Source: Cafeteria roenbergensis (taxonomy: Eukaryota > Sar > Bigyra > Bicosoecida > Cafeteriaceae). Taken from it: a stretch of DNA of 43,160 nt. Shown here in pieces: positions 1 through 13,690 of the stretch. The notes beneath the pieces are model-generated. The model was not told the DNA's origin. It worked only from the letters and a program-made list of their open reading frames with translations, and did not search any database. The stretch covers positions 1 through 43,160 of the forward strand of contig CM017891.1 of NCBI GenBank assembly GCA_008330645.1, given 5' to 3'. Each line of letters starts with the position of its first letter. Position 1 is the first letter of the stretch. The position numbers were made by a program, and so were the translations under genes.

Positions 1-2595
<2,595 letters not shown>

Positions 2596-2618
2596 ATTTT
2601 ATTTTTAATTTTTTTTTT

Positions 2619-4154
2619 TTGTTATTTAAAGGTAAAAAGAATATAAAGAAACCGTGTTTGGAACTTTTATCTTATAACTTACAACACCTTTTTTTTGGTT
2701 GTTATTTTTTTTTTCCTATTTTTTTATTATGTTTGACTTTTATTTGTCAACTTTTTGACTTTAGTATTTCTAAAGTTTATAATATTGTTTTAATGGGAAC
2801 TAGTATTAGTTTTTATTATTGCATTTGATTATTATTAAAATTTTTTGAATCTTCAGATATTTGAGGACTTCCTATAGAGTTTCAAATTGATTTAATTTTA
2901 CATCCTTCATTAAATTATGTTCTTCCTATAGGGGTAGATAGTTTATCTATTTGATTTGTTATTTTGAATCATTTAATTATTTATTTATCTCTTTTATATA
3001 CTTTCTCTACACAAAATAAACAATATGGTTTTATTTATTGTTTACTTTTATTACAATGAGGAATTGGAGGAGCTTTTATGGTATTTGATCTTTTAGGATT
3101 TTTTATTTTTTTTGAATTAACTTTAATTCCTATCTATTTATTAATTTTAATTTATGGTTCTCGTGAACGTAAAATTCGAGCAAGTTATTTAATTTCATTA
3201 TATACTTTATTTGGTTCTATTTTTATGTTTTTTAATATATTTTATTGTTTTGCAAAATTTGGTACAACAAACTTTTTTGTATTGATGACTTTAGATTTTG
3301 CTCCTGAAGACGCAAAATTTTTATGAATTACATTTTTTATTGCTTTTGCAGCAAAAATACCTATGATTCCTTTTCATATTTGATTACCAGAAGCTCATGT
3401 TGAAGCTCCTACTATTGGTTCAGTAATACTGGCTGCTTTACTTTTAAAATTAGGGACCTATGGTATTTTACGCTTTTTATTACATTTATTTCCTGAAGCT
3501 ACATTGTATTTTAGTCCTTTGATTAATGTCTTTGCTTTGATTAGTATTGTATTTACAAGTTTAACTGCAATACGTCAAATTGATTTAAAAAAAATTATTG
3601 CTTATTCTTCTATTGGACATATGAATGTTGTATTATTAGGAATGCTTATTCCTTCTGTAGAAAGCTTAGAAGGGGCTATCTTTCAAATGTTAAGCCATGG
3701 TATTATTGCAGGAGCACTTTTTTTTATTGTGGGGGCTTTTTACCAACGATATAAAGTACGCTCTTTAGAATATTTTGGAGGTTTTATGATAACCGCTCCT
3801 TTATTAGCAACTTTTTTTTTAATTTTTTCGATGGCAAATATTAGTTTTCCAGGAACAAGTAGTTTTATTGGAGAGTTTATGATTTGTTTCGGATTATTTG
3901 AGTATAATAGTTTTGCTGTTATTATAGCTTCTATTAATATGGTTACAGGAGCTGCATATACTTTATGAGCTTTAAATCGTGTTAATTTTGGAAATTTAAA
4001 ATCTCAGTATATTTTAAGTTATGGAGATGTTAATCGTTTAGAATTTTATATTTTTTGTTTATTAGTTACTTTAATGATTTTAATGGGTATTTTTCCTAAT
4101 TTTATTTTAGGAATTTTACATAGTGTTTCTCATTTTTTAGCTTTTACTTTTTAA
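2619..4154 (+). CDS. nad4: NADH dehydrogenase subunit 4
   Basis: Proton-pumping membrane subunit of complex I in the inner membrane. With UGA as Trp the frame runs unbroken for 511 residues, usual for ND4. Recognisable parts are a conserved segment with GVDSLSIWF, the FHIWLPEAHVEAPTIGSV motif, and IAYSSIGHMN. The start is uncertain: there is no in-frame ATG before 2793, and starting there would remove the first membrane helix that homologues have. I use the TTG at 2619; ATT at 2601 and ATA at 2589 or 2592 are also in frame. The spacer to rnl is only about 20-25 bases. Stop TAA; 7 bases separate it from the next gene. Confidence 0.93.
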
Positions 4155-4161
4155 TTAAATT

Positions 4162-5514
4162 ATGTTATCTAAATCTTACGAAACTAAATGATTAAATAAA
4201 ATTACTCGTAAAAATTTAAATAGGTTTTATGACCATTATATTTTAGGTCAAAATATCTTATTAAATGATCTTATTACTTTACAGAATTTAACAAATTCTA
4301 CAGATGTTCAATTTTTTTTAGATAAAACACAAACAAAAAATGATAATTTTCATATAGGTTCAGATTTTGTAGGACCTCAAACATATACTCAATTATTAGA
4401 ATATAACAGTTTTTTATTTTTTGGGTTTGAACCACGTTTTGAAGCAAGTTTATTAAATATTTGTCTTGCGCGTCTTCGTGAAGATAATAATAGTGATATT
4501 TTAAATTATGGATCTGCATTTGAAAATTTTTTTAGTAATGGACATAAAGGATCAAGTTTAAAGAATATTTTAGTTTTATTAGAAGGAAGAGATTCTTTAT
4601 TAAAAGAATATCGTTTTATTAAAGCAACTAAAATATTTTATGGTTCTGAATATAATTCTTTAACTCGTAATATTCAAGTATTAATGAACTTTTTAGCACA
4701 AAAATTTTATACTAAAAGTTCTTTTTTGAGTTCTAATTTAACTACTTTACATTTTTTAGAATTATTTGGAGGTTCGAGTTTTCAAAAATTTGCTGCTAAA
4801 ACAAAAGAAAAATCTCTTGATAGTGTATCTTATACTCTTTCAAGTTGATTTTTAAATAGTAATGTTTCAAAAATGCCAAAAAAACATCCGAAAAATGTTA
4901 TTTCAGATATTTTTGAATTAGGGCTTTATACCAATACTTCTTTTGAAAAAAATGTAGGTTTAGTTACAAAAATGCCTATTACATCTTTTTATGAAAATGA
5001 AGGTTTAAGTTTATCTATTTTTGGTAAAATTAATAAAACACGTAAAGTTTCGTCAATTTCAAATTCAAACTTATATTCAATTCAAATTTGAATTTCTCAG
5101 TTTTATTTTTTTATGTTTGAATTAACGGCTTTATTTTGAAAATGATGAATTTTTGATTTAAAACGTTCTTATAGTTTAGCAGAATTAGAAAATATCGATA
5201 AATTAGAAGTTAAAAAATTTTCACATTTATCTATTAATAATTTTGATGAATTTGGTGATTTAAAAAATGAAGATATCTTCATAAATTTAACTGATTACTT
5301 TTGTTTATTAAATTTATATAATATTAATGCACAAAGTAATATTCACCAATATAAAAAAATGAATTTTGATATTTCTTTTAATAAACAAAAATTATTAAAT
5401 GGATTAAGTACTCCTCAGGTATTTAATTTTTATACTAATAATCTTATTTTAAAACATTCAACTACTATGGTAAATTTATCATATGTTTATTCTTCTAATC
5501 TTTTATTAAAATAA
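4162..5514 (+). CDS. nad11: NADH dehydrogenase subunit 11, second (molybdopterin-oxidoreductase-like) half
   Basis: A 450-residue protein that I assign to the C-terminal domain of the complex I 75-kDa subunit (NuoG/NDUFS1/Nad11). Residues 88-99 read GFEPRFEASLLN, matching the family motif GTNPRFEAPLFN. Residues about 271-284 (MPITSFYENEGLSL) fit the AYTEKSATYVNTEGR region further on. The iron-sulfur domain is absent here and lies at 40271-40885 as a separate gene ending just after its last cluster motif. Together the two give about 654 residues, close to a full Nad11. The sequence is divergent outside the two motifs. It starts at ATG 4162 in an AAATTATG context and ends at TAA. Confidence 0.8.
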
Positions 5515-5526
5515 GAAATAGTTTAC

Positions 5527-5599
5527 GAGCTCATAGTTCAATTGGTAGAACATATCGCTCATAACGGTAATTGTATAGGTTCGATCCCTATTGGGCTTA
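5527..5599 (+). tRNA. trnI(cau): tRNA with CAU anticodon, probably tRNA-Ile(k2CAU)
   Basis: Full cloverleaf: acceptor GAGCTCA pairs with TGGGCTT, T arm ATAGG-TTCGATC-CCTAT, anticodon CAT at 5560-5562. It is one of three CAT tRNAs. The copy at 40183 has initiator features and 6564 looks like elongator Met, so this one is the best candidate for the lysidine-modified isoleucine tRNA that reads AUA, which is used as Ile in these genes. The Met/Ile assignment is inference. Confidence 0.85.
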
Positions 5600-5605
5600 A
5601 ACTCC

Positions 5606-5691
5606 GGAAAGGTGACTGAGTGGTTTAAGGTGTTAGTTTGCTAAACTAAAGTATTGTTTAAGTACCGTGGGTTCGAATCCCATCTTTTCCG
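5606..5691 (+). tRNA. trnS(gcu): tRNA-Ser(GCU)
   Basis: Class II tRNA with a long variable arm. Acceptor GGAAAGG pairs with CTTTTCC, the discriminator is G as in serine tRNAs, and the anticodon loop is TTGCTAA. It lies 6 bases after the preceding tRNA. Confidence 0.95.
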
Positions 5692-5714
5692 AAAAAATTT
5701 TTAGATTATTTTAT

Positions 5715-6530
5715 ATGATGCGTCTAGTACAAACACAAAAACATCCGTTTCACGTTGTAGATTCTAGCCCATGACCGTTATTCACAGCATTAAGTGTTTT
5801 TTTAACTTTTTCTGGTTTAACTTTATATATGCATTTTTATTCTAAAGGAGGATTTATCCTTGCTTTAGGACTTTTTTTTGTAGTAATTTGTGCCTCTTTT
5901 TGATGACGTGATGTTGTTCGTGAGGCTACTTTTGAAGGACAACATACCTCTTTTGTTCGTAATGGTTTAAAAATGGGTATGGTTTTATTTATTATTTCTG
6001 AAGCAATGCTTTTTTTTGCTTTTTTTTGAGGATTCTTTCATGCAAGTTTAAATCCAGTACCTGAGATTGGATGTGTTTGACCTCCTAAAGGTATCGAAGC
6101 ATTAAATCCATTTCATGTACCTTTTTTAAATACTCTTGTATTAGTACATTCTGGAGCAATGGTTACTTGAGCTCACTATAGTGTTTTAGCAGGAAATCGT
6201 CGTGATGCTATTTCTGCTTTAATTTTTACTATTTTATTAGCAGTTTTCTTTACTTTTTTACAAGCTTATGAATATGTAAATGCACCTTTTGGTCTTTCTG
6301 ATAATGTTTATGGTTCTGTATTTTTTATGACTACAGGTTTACATGGTTTTCATGTTATTATTGGAACTCTTTTTTTAGCTGTTTGTTTAATTAGATTAAT
6401 TACTCATCATTTAACAAAAAAAATTCACGTAGGATTTGAAGCAGCAATTTGATATTGACATTTTGTTGATGTTGTTTGAATCTTTGTGTTTATTTTTATT
6501 TATTGATGAGCTTTTCCAGTAGAAGTTTAA
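5715..6530 (+). CDS. cox3: Cytochrome c oxidase subunit 3
   Basis: Seven-helix core subunit of complex IV in the inner membrane. 271 residues, normal for the family. Recognisable are [12 protein letters not shown] at the N-terminus, the conserved [15 protein letters not shown] segment and the C-terminal WYWHFVDVVWIFVF motif. Several Trp codons are TGA, including SPWP and the WYWHF motif. Two adjacent ATG codons (5715 and 5718) could start it; I chose the first. It is flanked by tRNAs, fitting excision-style processing of a long transcript. Confidence 0.98.
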
Positions 6531-6563
6531 TAGCTTAAAATCCGTAATAAGATTTTAAAATAA

Positions 6564-6638
6564 GACAAAATAGCTCAGTTTGGTTAGAGCGGTGGAATCA
6601 TAATCCATAGGTCGTGAGTTCGAGTCTCACTTTTGTCA
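6564..6638 (+). tRNA. trnM(cau): tRNA-Met(CAU), elongator type
   Basis: Acceptor GACAAAA pairs perfectly with TTTTGTC, T arm GTGAG-TTCGAGT-CTCAC, anticodon loop ATCATAA with CAT at 6599-6601. It lacks the three G-C pairs of the initiator anticodon stem, so elongator Met is the likeliest role. Confidence 0.9.
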
Positions 6639-6663
6639 GCTTTTTTTTTTAGATAAATTTAAT

Positions 6664-8217
<1,554 letters not shown>

Positions 8218-8244
8218 TTCTTTAGATATTTTAAATATTGTTTA

Positions 8245-8315
8245 GGTTCCTTCGTCTAATGGTAGGACATTACCTTTTCACGGTAAGAATATGAGTTCAA
8301 TTCTCATAGGAATCA
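8245..8315 (+). tRNA. trnE(uuc): tRNA-Glu(UUC)
   Basis: Acceptor GGTTCCT pairs with AGGAATC, T arm ATGAG-TTCAATT-CTCAT, anticodon TTC at 8277-8279. Confidence 0.96.
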
Positions 8316-8321
8316 GATTTA

Positions 8322-8393
8322 ACAAATATAGATTAATTGGTAAATCAGCTGCCTTCCAAGCAGTAGTTATGGGTTCGATTCCCATTATTTGTA
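8322..8393 (+). tRNA. trnG(ucc): tRNA-Gly(UCC)
   Basis: Acceptor ACAAATA pairs with TATTTGT, T arm ATGGG-TTCGATT-CCCAT, anticodon TCC at 8355-8357. It is the only glycine tRNA I found, so it must read all GGN codons. Confidence 0.96.
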
Positions 8394-8398
8394 TTCAT

Positions 8399-8484
8399 GG
8401 ATAAATGGCTGAGTGGTTTAAGGTGTTAGTTTTGAAAACTAGCGTGTTGTTAAGGCACCGTAGGTTCGAATCCTACTTTATCCG
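8399..8484 (+). tRNA. trnS(uga): tRNA-Ser(UGA)
   Basis: Class II tRNA with a long variable arm, acceptor GGATAAA pairing with TTTATCC, discriminator G, anticodon loop TTTGAAA (TGA). It is followed after 2 bases by cox2. Confidence 0.96.
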
Positions 8485-8486
8485 TT

Positions 8487-9344
8487 ATGTTTTCAAATTC
8501 TTATTTTGATCTTGGAATGGCAAAAGCTTGACAATTCGGATTTCAAATCCCAGCTTCTCCTGTGATGGAAGGTATAGTTAACTTTCATCATGATTTATTT
8601 TTTTTTTTAGTAGTAATCATAGGTTTTGTAGCTTATGTTTTATGAAGAAGTATCGTTCTTTTTAATAGCGATGCTAATAAAGTTCCTTATGTAGTAACTC
8701 ATGCAGCTGCATTAGAAATTATTTGAACTATTTTACCTGCGGTGATTTTAGTTCTTATTGCAATTCCTTCATTTTCTTTATTATATTCGATGGATGAGAT
8801 TGTAGAGCCTTTATTAACTATTAAAGTTATAGGACATCAATGATATTGATCTTATGAGTTCGTAAATCCTTATTATTTATATAAAGATATGTTAAAATTA
8901 CATGGTTTAAGTGATTTATCAAAACAGTTTTTTTCTGATGATAGTGGTTCTGTTATTACTTATGATAGTTATATGATTTCAAATGATGATGCTGTTTCTC
9001 GTGAACAACGTTTATTAGAAGTAGATAATAAACTTTATTTACCAGTAGAAACTAACGTACGTCTTTTAGTTACTTCTGCAGATGTAATCCATTCTTGAGC
9101 AGTTCCTTCTTTAGGGGTAAAAATTGATGCTTGTCCAGGACGTTTAAATCAAACTTCTGTTTTTGTAAAACGCCCAGGAATTTTTTATGGACAATGTTCT
9201 GAAATTTGTGGAGTAAATCACGGATTTATGCCTATTGTAGTTTTTGGTTTAGATTTATTAGGAGATGGTACTTCTTTAGATAGTATTAAAACTGAAGGTG
9301 TTTCTTCACTTTATTTTTTTTTTCTTAAAAAAAAATATGATTAA
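8487..9344 (+). CDS. cox2: Cytochrome c oxidase subunit 2
   Basis: Copper-binding subunit of complex IV that takes electrons from cytochrome c. 285 residues. Two membrane helices come first, then the GHQWYWSYEF aromatic motif. The CuA site is intact: Cys237-Ser-Glu-Ile-Cys241 and His245. About 30 extra, charged residues (about 131-165) separate the YEF motif from the SYM segment, an insertion in the intermembrane-space domain relative to typical COX2. The frame is intact with UGA as Trp. Confidence 0.98.
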
Positions 9345-9360
9345 TTTTTAGATTTTTTAT

Positions 9361-10113
9361 ATGTTTAATTTATTTATTATTATCTTTATTACAAGTTTAA
9401 TTTTAGGTTCTTTAAGTTTATTAGTTTTAATGTTAAATACTATACATTCTTTATTACTTTTATTAGAATTATTTATTATAGGTTCTTTACTATTATTTTT
9501 TTTTAAAGTAGAATTTTTAGGATTAATTTTTTTGATGATATATTTAGGAGCAATTCTTGTTCTTTTTCTTTTTGTAGTAATGATGCTTGATATAAAAACA
9601 ACTGCAGTTCAAAATGATGATTTAAACCAATTTATATTTAAAGGTTTAGGGTTATTTTTTTTTATTCCAGTATTTGTTTGATGAATCTTTGGAGATGTTA
9701 TTTTTTTATCAGCAATGTGACAGTCGTTTGTACAAACTGCAGTTCATTGATCTTTTTCATTATCTATTCTTGACTTTTTTCAATTAATAAATTTTTCATC
9801 AAATTTAGAAGTTGTAGGTTGATATATTTTTGATTTTCAACCGATTTTATTTTTGTTATGTGGTGTTATTTTATATATTGCAATGATAGGAGCTATTGTA
9901 GTTTCAGTAGATAGTCAAATGAATAGTAACCAAAAAATACAAAATGCATTAGTACAGGGGATGCGTCGTGGAAATATTATTTCTTATATGACTTCTCATG
10001 TAGATCAGCGTCATTGAAAAATGATTCCTAAATTACATTGAAGTCCAAATATTGTTCATTACCCAAAACCAAAAGATTTCTTTTGAACATGATTAGGAAA
10101 AAATACATTTTAA
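9361..10113 (+). CDS. nad6: NADH dehydrogenase subunit 6
   Basis: Membrane subunit of complex I, 250 residues, at the long end for the family. Helix 3 carries the conserved pattern seen here as IYLGAILVLFLFVVMML, and late in the protein there is a GAIVVSVD-like membrane segment. The C-terminal 50 residues are hydrophilic and extend beyond the last helix. Starts at ATG 9361 and ends at TAA. Confidence 0.95.
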
Positions 10114-10137
10114 AAAATTTTTAATAGTTTAAAATAA

Positions 10138-10210
10138 GGGTGGTTAGCTCAATTGGTAGAGCATTTCATTTACACTGAAAGGGTTACAAGTTCGAGTCTT
10201 GTACCGCTCA
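10138..10210 (+). tRNA. trnV(uac): tRNA-Val(UAC)
   Basis: Acceptor GGGTGGT pairs with ACCGCTC with two G-U pairs, T arm ACAAG-TTCGAGT-CTTGT, anticodon TAC in the loop TTTACAC. Confidence 0.95.
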
Positions 10211-10231
10211 AAATAATATTATTATTTAAAT

Positions 10232-10534
10232 ATGTTTGGATGATTTAGTATCTCTGATATTTGTATTTTTATAAGTTTATGTTTCATTTTTTTAGCTTTA
10301 ATAGGTTTGTTGATTAACCGTTTAAATATTCTTATTAGTTTAATTTGTATTGAATTAATGTTTTACGGTGTTAATATTTCGTTAATTATTTTTAGTTCTA
10401 TATTAGACGATCAGTTTGGAAGTTCTGCAACACTTTTTATAGTAACAGTAGCTGCTTCTGAATCTGCAATTGCATTAGCATTGCTTGTACGTTTTTTTAG
10501 AGGTTTTAGTGATATTTTTTTAGAAGATTTTTAA
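10232..10534 (+). CDS. nad4L: NADH dehydrogenase subunit 4L
   Basis: Small three-helix membrane subunit of complex I, 100 residues, normal length. The family signature is visible in the last helix as VAASESAIALALLV, with the conserved glutamate in it, and LICIELMFYGVN in the second helix. The first Trp (residue 4) is TGA. It is 4 bases upstream of rpl14. Confidence 0.96.
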
Positions 10535-10538
10535 TAAT

Positions 10539-10913
10539 ATGTTACAACGCGGTTCTGTAGTAGAAATTGTAGATAATTCAGGAGCACGTGTTGGTAAATG
10601 TATTTGTGTTCTAGAAGGATTCTTTAATAAAACTGCCGTAGTAGGTTCTTTAATAGTACTTTCTATTCGTGGTATTCGATCAGGTAGTCGTCGAGTAAAA
10701 GCAGGACAAGTATCTTTAGCTGTAATTGTTCGTACGAAAGCTTGAACTAAATTTAAAGACGGAAGTCAGTCACGTTTTCAACGAAATTGTGCTGTTTTAT
10801 TAACTAGAAAAAAACAAATTTTAGGGACTAAAGTTTTTGGTCCGGTATCGCGACAATTAAGAAAAAAAAAATATTTACGTATTTTATTAGCTTCTGGTTC
10901 TAATTTTTTTTAA
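10539..10913 (+). CDS. rpl14: Ribosomal protein L14
   Basis: Large-subunit ribosomal protein of the mitochondrial matrix, 124 residues, usual length. Typical L14 features: the start MLQRGSVVEIVDNSGAR, then a basic GSRRVKAGQ region and C-terminal GPVSRQLR. It starts 4 bases after nad4L and is followed by rpl5, the classic bacterial order in the S10/spc operon. Confidence 0.96.
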
Positions 10914-10918
10914 TAATT

Positions 10919-11428
10919 ATGAAAAATCTTTCTTTAATTACTAAAGATTTATATTATATAAGTACTTTCAATAAAAAATATTATAATTCTCAAAAAAAAG
11001 AAATTAGTTTTCAAATTAGTTGTCCGTTAATACAAACAGGTTTTCATAAAAAAAATTATTTTAATTTTATTTATTTTTTATTTTTTGTTTCTAATATTAA
11101 ACCAAAATTACGTATAGCAAAAACTAGTAATGCTCTTTTAAAAGTACGTAAAGGTGCTTTAATTGAAACTTTTTTTTCTTTACAAAATTTTCAAGAATTA
11201 AAAACTTTATTTTTTTTTTTAGATTTTAATTCTTATATTAAAGATTTTAAAACTTCAATATATAAAAATTCTTCAATGAATAACTCTTGAAAATTAAAAT
11301 TAGTTATTGAATCAAAAAATTTACATTTTCTTCAATTATTATTAGGACAGTCTTTTTTTTTTCATTTAGTGTTTAAGTTTCCTCACTTATGTAAAAAAAA
11401 ACAACTTTTTTTAATATCAACTTTATAA
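10919..11428 (+). CDS. rpl5: Ribosomal protein L5 (divergent)
   Basis: 169 residues. The assignment rests on the segment KPKLRIAKTSNALLKVRKG (about residues 61-79), which fits the L5 consensus for TGQKPVxTxAKKSIAxFKxREG, on a C-terminal HLVFKFPHL/ISTL segment that fits the FPEI...T end of L5, and on position directly after rpl14 as in bacteria and other protist mtDNAs. The remainder is poorly conserved. It begins at ATG 10919 in an AATTATG context, 5 bases after rpl14. Confidence 0.75.
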
Positions 11429-11431
11429 GTT

Positions 11432-11968
11432 ATGAATTTTTTATTATTAGAAAAAACAGTAAAATTTAAATATTTAAGACATTTTTTTAAAAAAGCAAAT
11501 AATTCATTAGCTCTTTATTTAGTATTAAATCAAAGAAAAAATTTATCTTTATTAAAAACTAAATATAATTTAATGACAATGCAAGTACCTAACCTTTTTT
11601 TGAATTTATTATTAGATAAAAAAAGTAAATTAAAATGAAAGTGATTATCTATTTTACAAGGGATTATTTATCTTTGTGTAAGTTTTGATTATAATTTTAA
11701 TATTTTAAATTTAAAAAGTTTAGTAAATAGCAAAAAAGATTTTTTTATTTTAGGAGGATTTTATCGTAATTTATTTTTATCTTGAGAATCATGAAAATGG
11801 TTTTTAGATAAAATGTCATTATTAGGAGCTTCTTCTCAAAAAGAATTACGTTTTGCTTCGTTAAGTAGTTTTTTATTTAAAGTTATTTACTTTTTATCAT
11901 TTTTTATTTTGATGAATTTATTATACATTAAATTATTATTTAAACAAATAGAAAATTTAGAAATTTAA
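11432..11968 (+). CDS. Unassigned orf178; possible divergent ribosomal protein L10
   Basis: A 178-residue basic protein with one hydrophobic segment near the C-terminus (about residues 149-171). I do not recognise it with confidence. Two hints favour L10: the layout of short hydrophobic strands, with a central ILQGIIYLCVSFDY segment where L10 has its L.G strand and a later FFILGGFYRN segment; and position just upstream of rps12, which echoes the bacterial rplJ...rpsL order. The apparent membrane helix is odd for L10. It starts 3 bases after rpl5 and has the same codon use as its neighbours, so it is very likely a real gene. Confidence 0.75.
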
Positions 11969-11979
11969 TTTAAAAATAT

Positions 11980-12360
11980 ATGGCAACACGTTCACAATTA
12001 ATAGAGAATCAAAGAAAAAAAAAATTTAGGTCTGCAAAAAAAGCTGCTTTACAAGGAAATCCGCAAAAAAAAGGGACTATTGTAAAATTAATTGTTCGTA
12101 GTCCGAAAAAACCTAATTCGGCAAATCGTAAATTAGCTTATGTACGTTTAGTTACAGGGAAAAAAGTTTACGGTTATATTGGAGGAATGGGTAAACACGG
12201 GTTGCAGGAGCATTCAGTTGTTCTAATTCGTGGAGGACGTATTAAAGATTTACCAGGAGTAAAATATCGTTTAATTCATGGAGTTTATGATTTTCCAGGA
12301 ACATCTGGAAGAAGGACTGCTCGTTCTAAATATGGAGCAAAAAGTCCTTTTGTTACTTAA
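11980..12360 (+). CDS. rps12: Ribosomal protein S12
   Basis: Decoding-centre protein of the small subunit, 126 residues, normal length. The signature [17 protein letters not shown] and the later loop [16 protein letters not shown] are intact, so the tRNA-selection loops are conserved. It follows orf178 by 11 bases. rps7, its usual partner downstream, is absent; nad7 takes its place after a 76-base spacer. Confidence 0.98.
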   Translation: MATRSQLIENQRKKKFRSAKKAALQGNPQKKGTIVKLIVRSPKKPNSANRKLAYVRLVTGKKVYGYIGGMGKHGLQEHSVVLIRGGRIKDLPGVKYRLIHGVYDFPGTSGRRTARSKYGAKSPFVT

Positions 12361-12436
12361 ATTCTATTTAAAAAAAGTTGAATTATATAAAATTTTAAAG
12401 TGAGAAAACTTGGACATTTATATTAATTATTAAATT

Positions 12437-13633
12437 ATGTTTATTAAAAGAAAATTAAAAGAAACTGAAATTAAAGATTTTACATTAAATTTTGGTCCGC
12501 AACACCCTGCAGCACATGGTGTTTTACGCCTTATTTTAGAATTAAATGGAGAAACCATTAAAAATGCAGATCCGCATATTGGTTTATTACATAGGGGGAC
12601 TGAAAAATTAATTGAAAATCGTAATTATTTACAAGCTTTACCTTATTTTGATCGTTTAGATTATGTTTCTATGATGGTACAAGAACATGCTTATTCATTA
12701 GCTGTAGAACGTTTATATGGTATAAATATTCCACAACGTGCGCAATGAATTCGAGTTTTATTTTCCGAAATTACACGTATTTTAAATCATTTATTAGCAA
12801 TAGGTTGTCATTCTATGGATGTAGGGGCAATGACTCCATTACTTTGAGGTTTTGAAGAACGTGAAAAATTAATGGAATTTTATGAACGTGTTTCTGGAGC
12901 AAGAATGCATGCCAGTTATATACGCCCAGGAGGAGTTGCACAAGATCTTCCTAGTGGATTTGTAGAAGATGTTTATAGCTTTATTTTAGATTTTTCGGTA
13001 CGTTTAGATGAAATTGAAGAATTATTAACAAATAATCGTATTTGAAAACAACGTTTAGTTAATGTGGGTATTGTAACTGCAAAACAAGCAATTCAAAATG
13101 GATTTAGTGGGGTAATGCTTCGAAGTACAGGAATACCTTGAGATTTACGTCGTAGTCAACCTTATGAAATTTATGATAAAGTACCATTTCGTATTCCTGT
13201 AGGAACTCGTGGTGATTGTTATGATCGTTATTTAATACGTATGCAAGAAATGCGTCAAAGTTTACGTATTATGATGGCATGTTTAAAATATTTACCTGGA
13301 GGATCTATTAAAAGTGATGATAAAAAATTTGTACCACCTTTACGCTGAGAAATGAAAAATTCTATGGAATCTGTAATACATCATTTTAAATATTTTACTG
13401 AAGGGTTTAAAGTACCTGCAGGTCAAACATACGCAGCAGTTGAAGCTCCTAAAGGAGAAATGGGGGTTTTTCTTATTTCAGATGGATCTAATCAACCATT
13501 CCGCTGTAAAATTAAAGCACCTGGTTTTTTCCACTTACAAAATTTACCTGAAATGACAAAACATCATATGATTGCAGATGTTGTTACTATTATCGGGACT
13601 CAAGATATTGTATTTGGAGAAGTTGATCGTTAA
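12437..13633 (+). CDS. nad7: NADH dehydrogenase subunit 7 (49-kDa subunit)
   Basis: Peripheral-arm subunit of complex I that forms the quinone site with its partners. 398 residues, normal. Conserved segments: [12 protein letters not shown] at residues 20-31, [23 protein letters not shown], and the C-terminal end [20 protein letters not shown]. Two Trp codons are TGA, such as in AQWIR and LLWGFEE. It faces nad5 tail-to-tail across 57 bases. Confidence 0.98.
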
Positions 13634-13690
13634 AGCTGTAAGATTTTATTTAAAAAGGATAAAAATTTAAATTTTATAATTTTTGATTAT
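13634..13690. terminator. Convergent spacer between nad7 and nad5
   Basis: 57 bases between the stops of two genes read towards each other. It contains the perfect A/T palindrome AAAATTTAAATTTT (about 13665-13678), followed by more T-rich sequence. Any role in ending transcription from both sides is inference from position; A/T palindromes are expected by chance in DNA this A+T rich. Confidence 0.25.

Noticed and set aside
4298-4519. Minus-strand ORF within nad11
   Set aside because: Antisense to a gene with clear motifs; same for the minus-strand ORFs near 17366, 18113, 25347, 36852 and 38610.
12437-13633. nad7, cob, cox1 and others as pseudogenes broken by TGA
   Set aside because: TGA falls at conserved Trp positions and a tRNA-Trp(UCA) is present, so these are sense codons.
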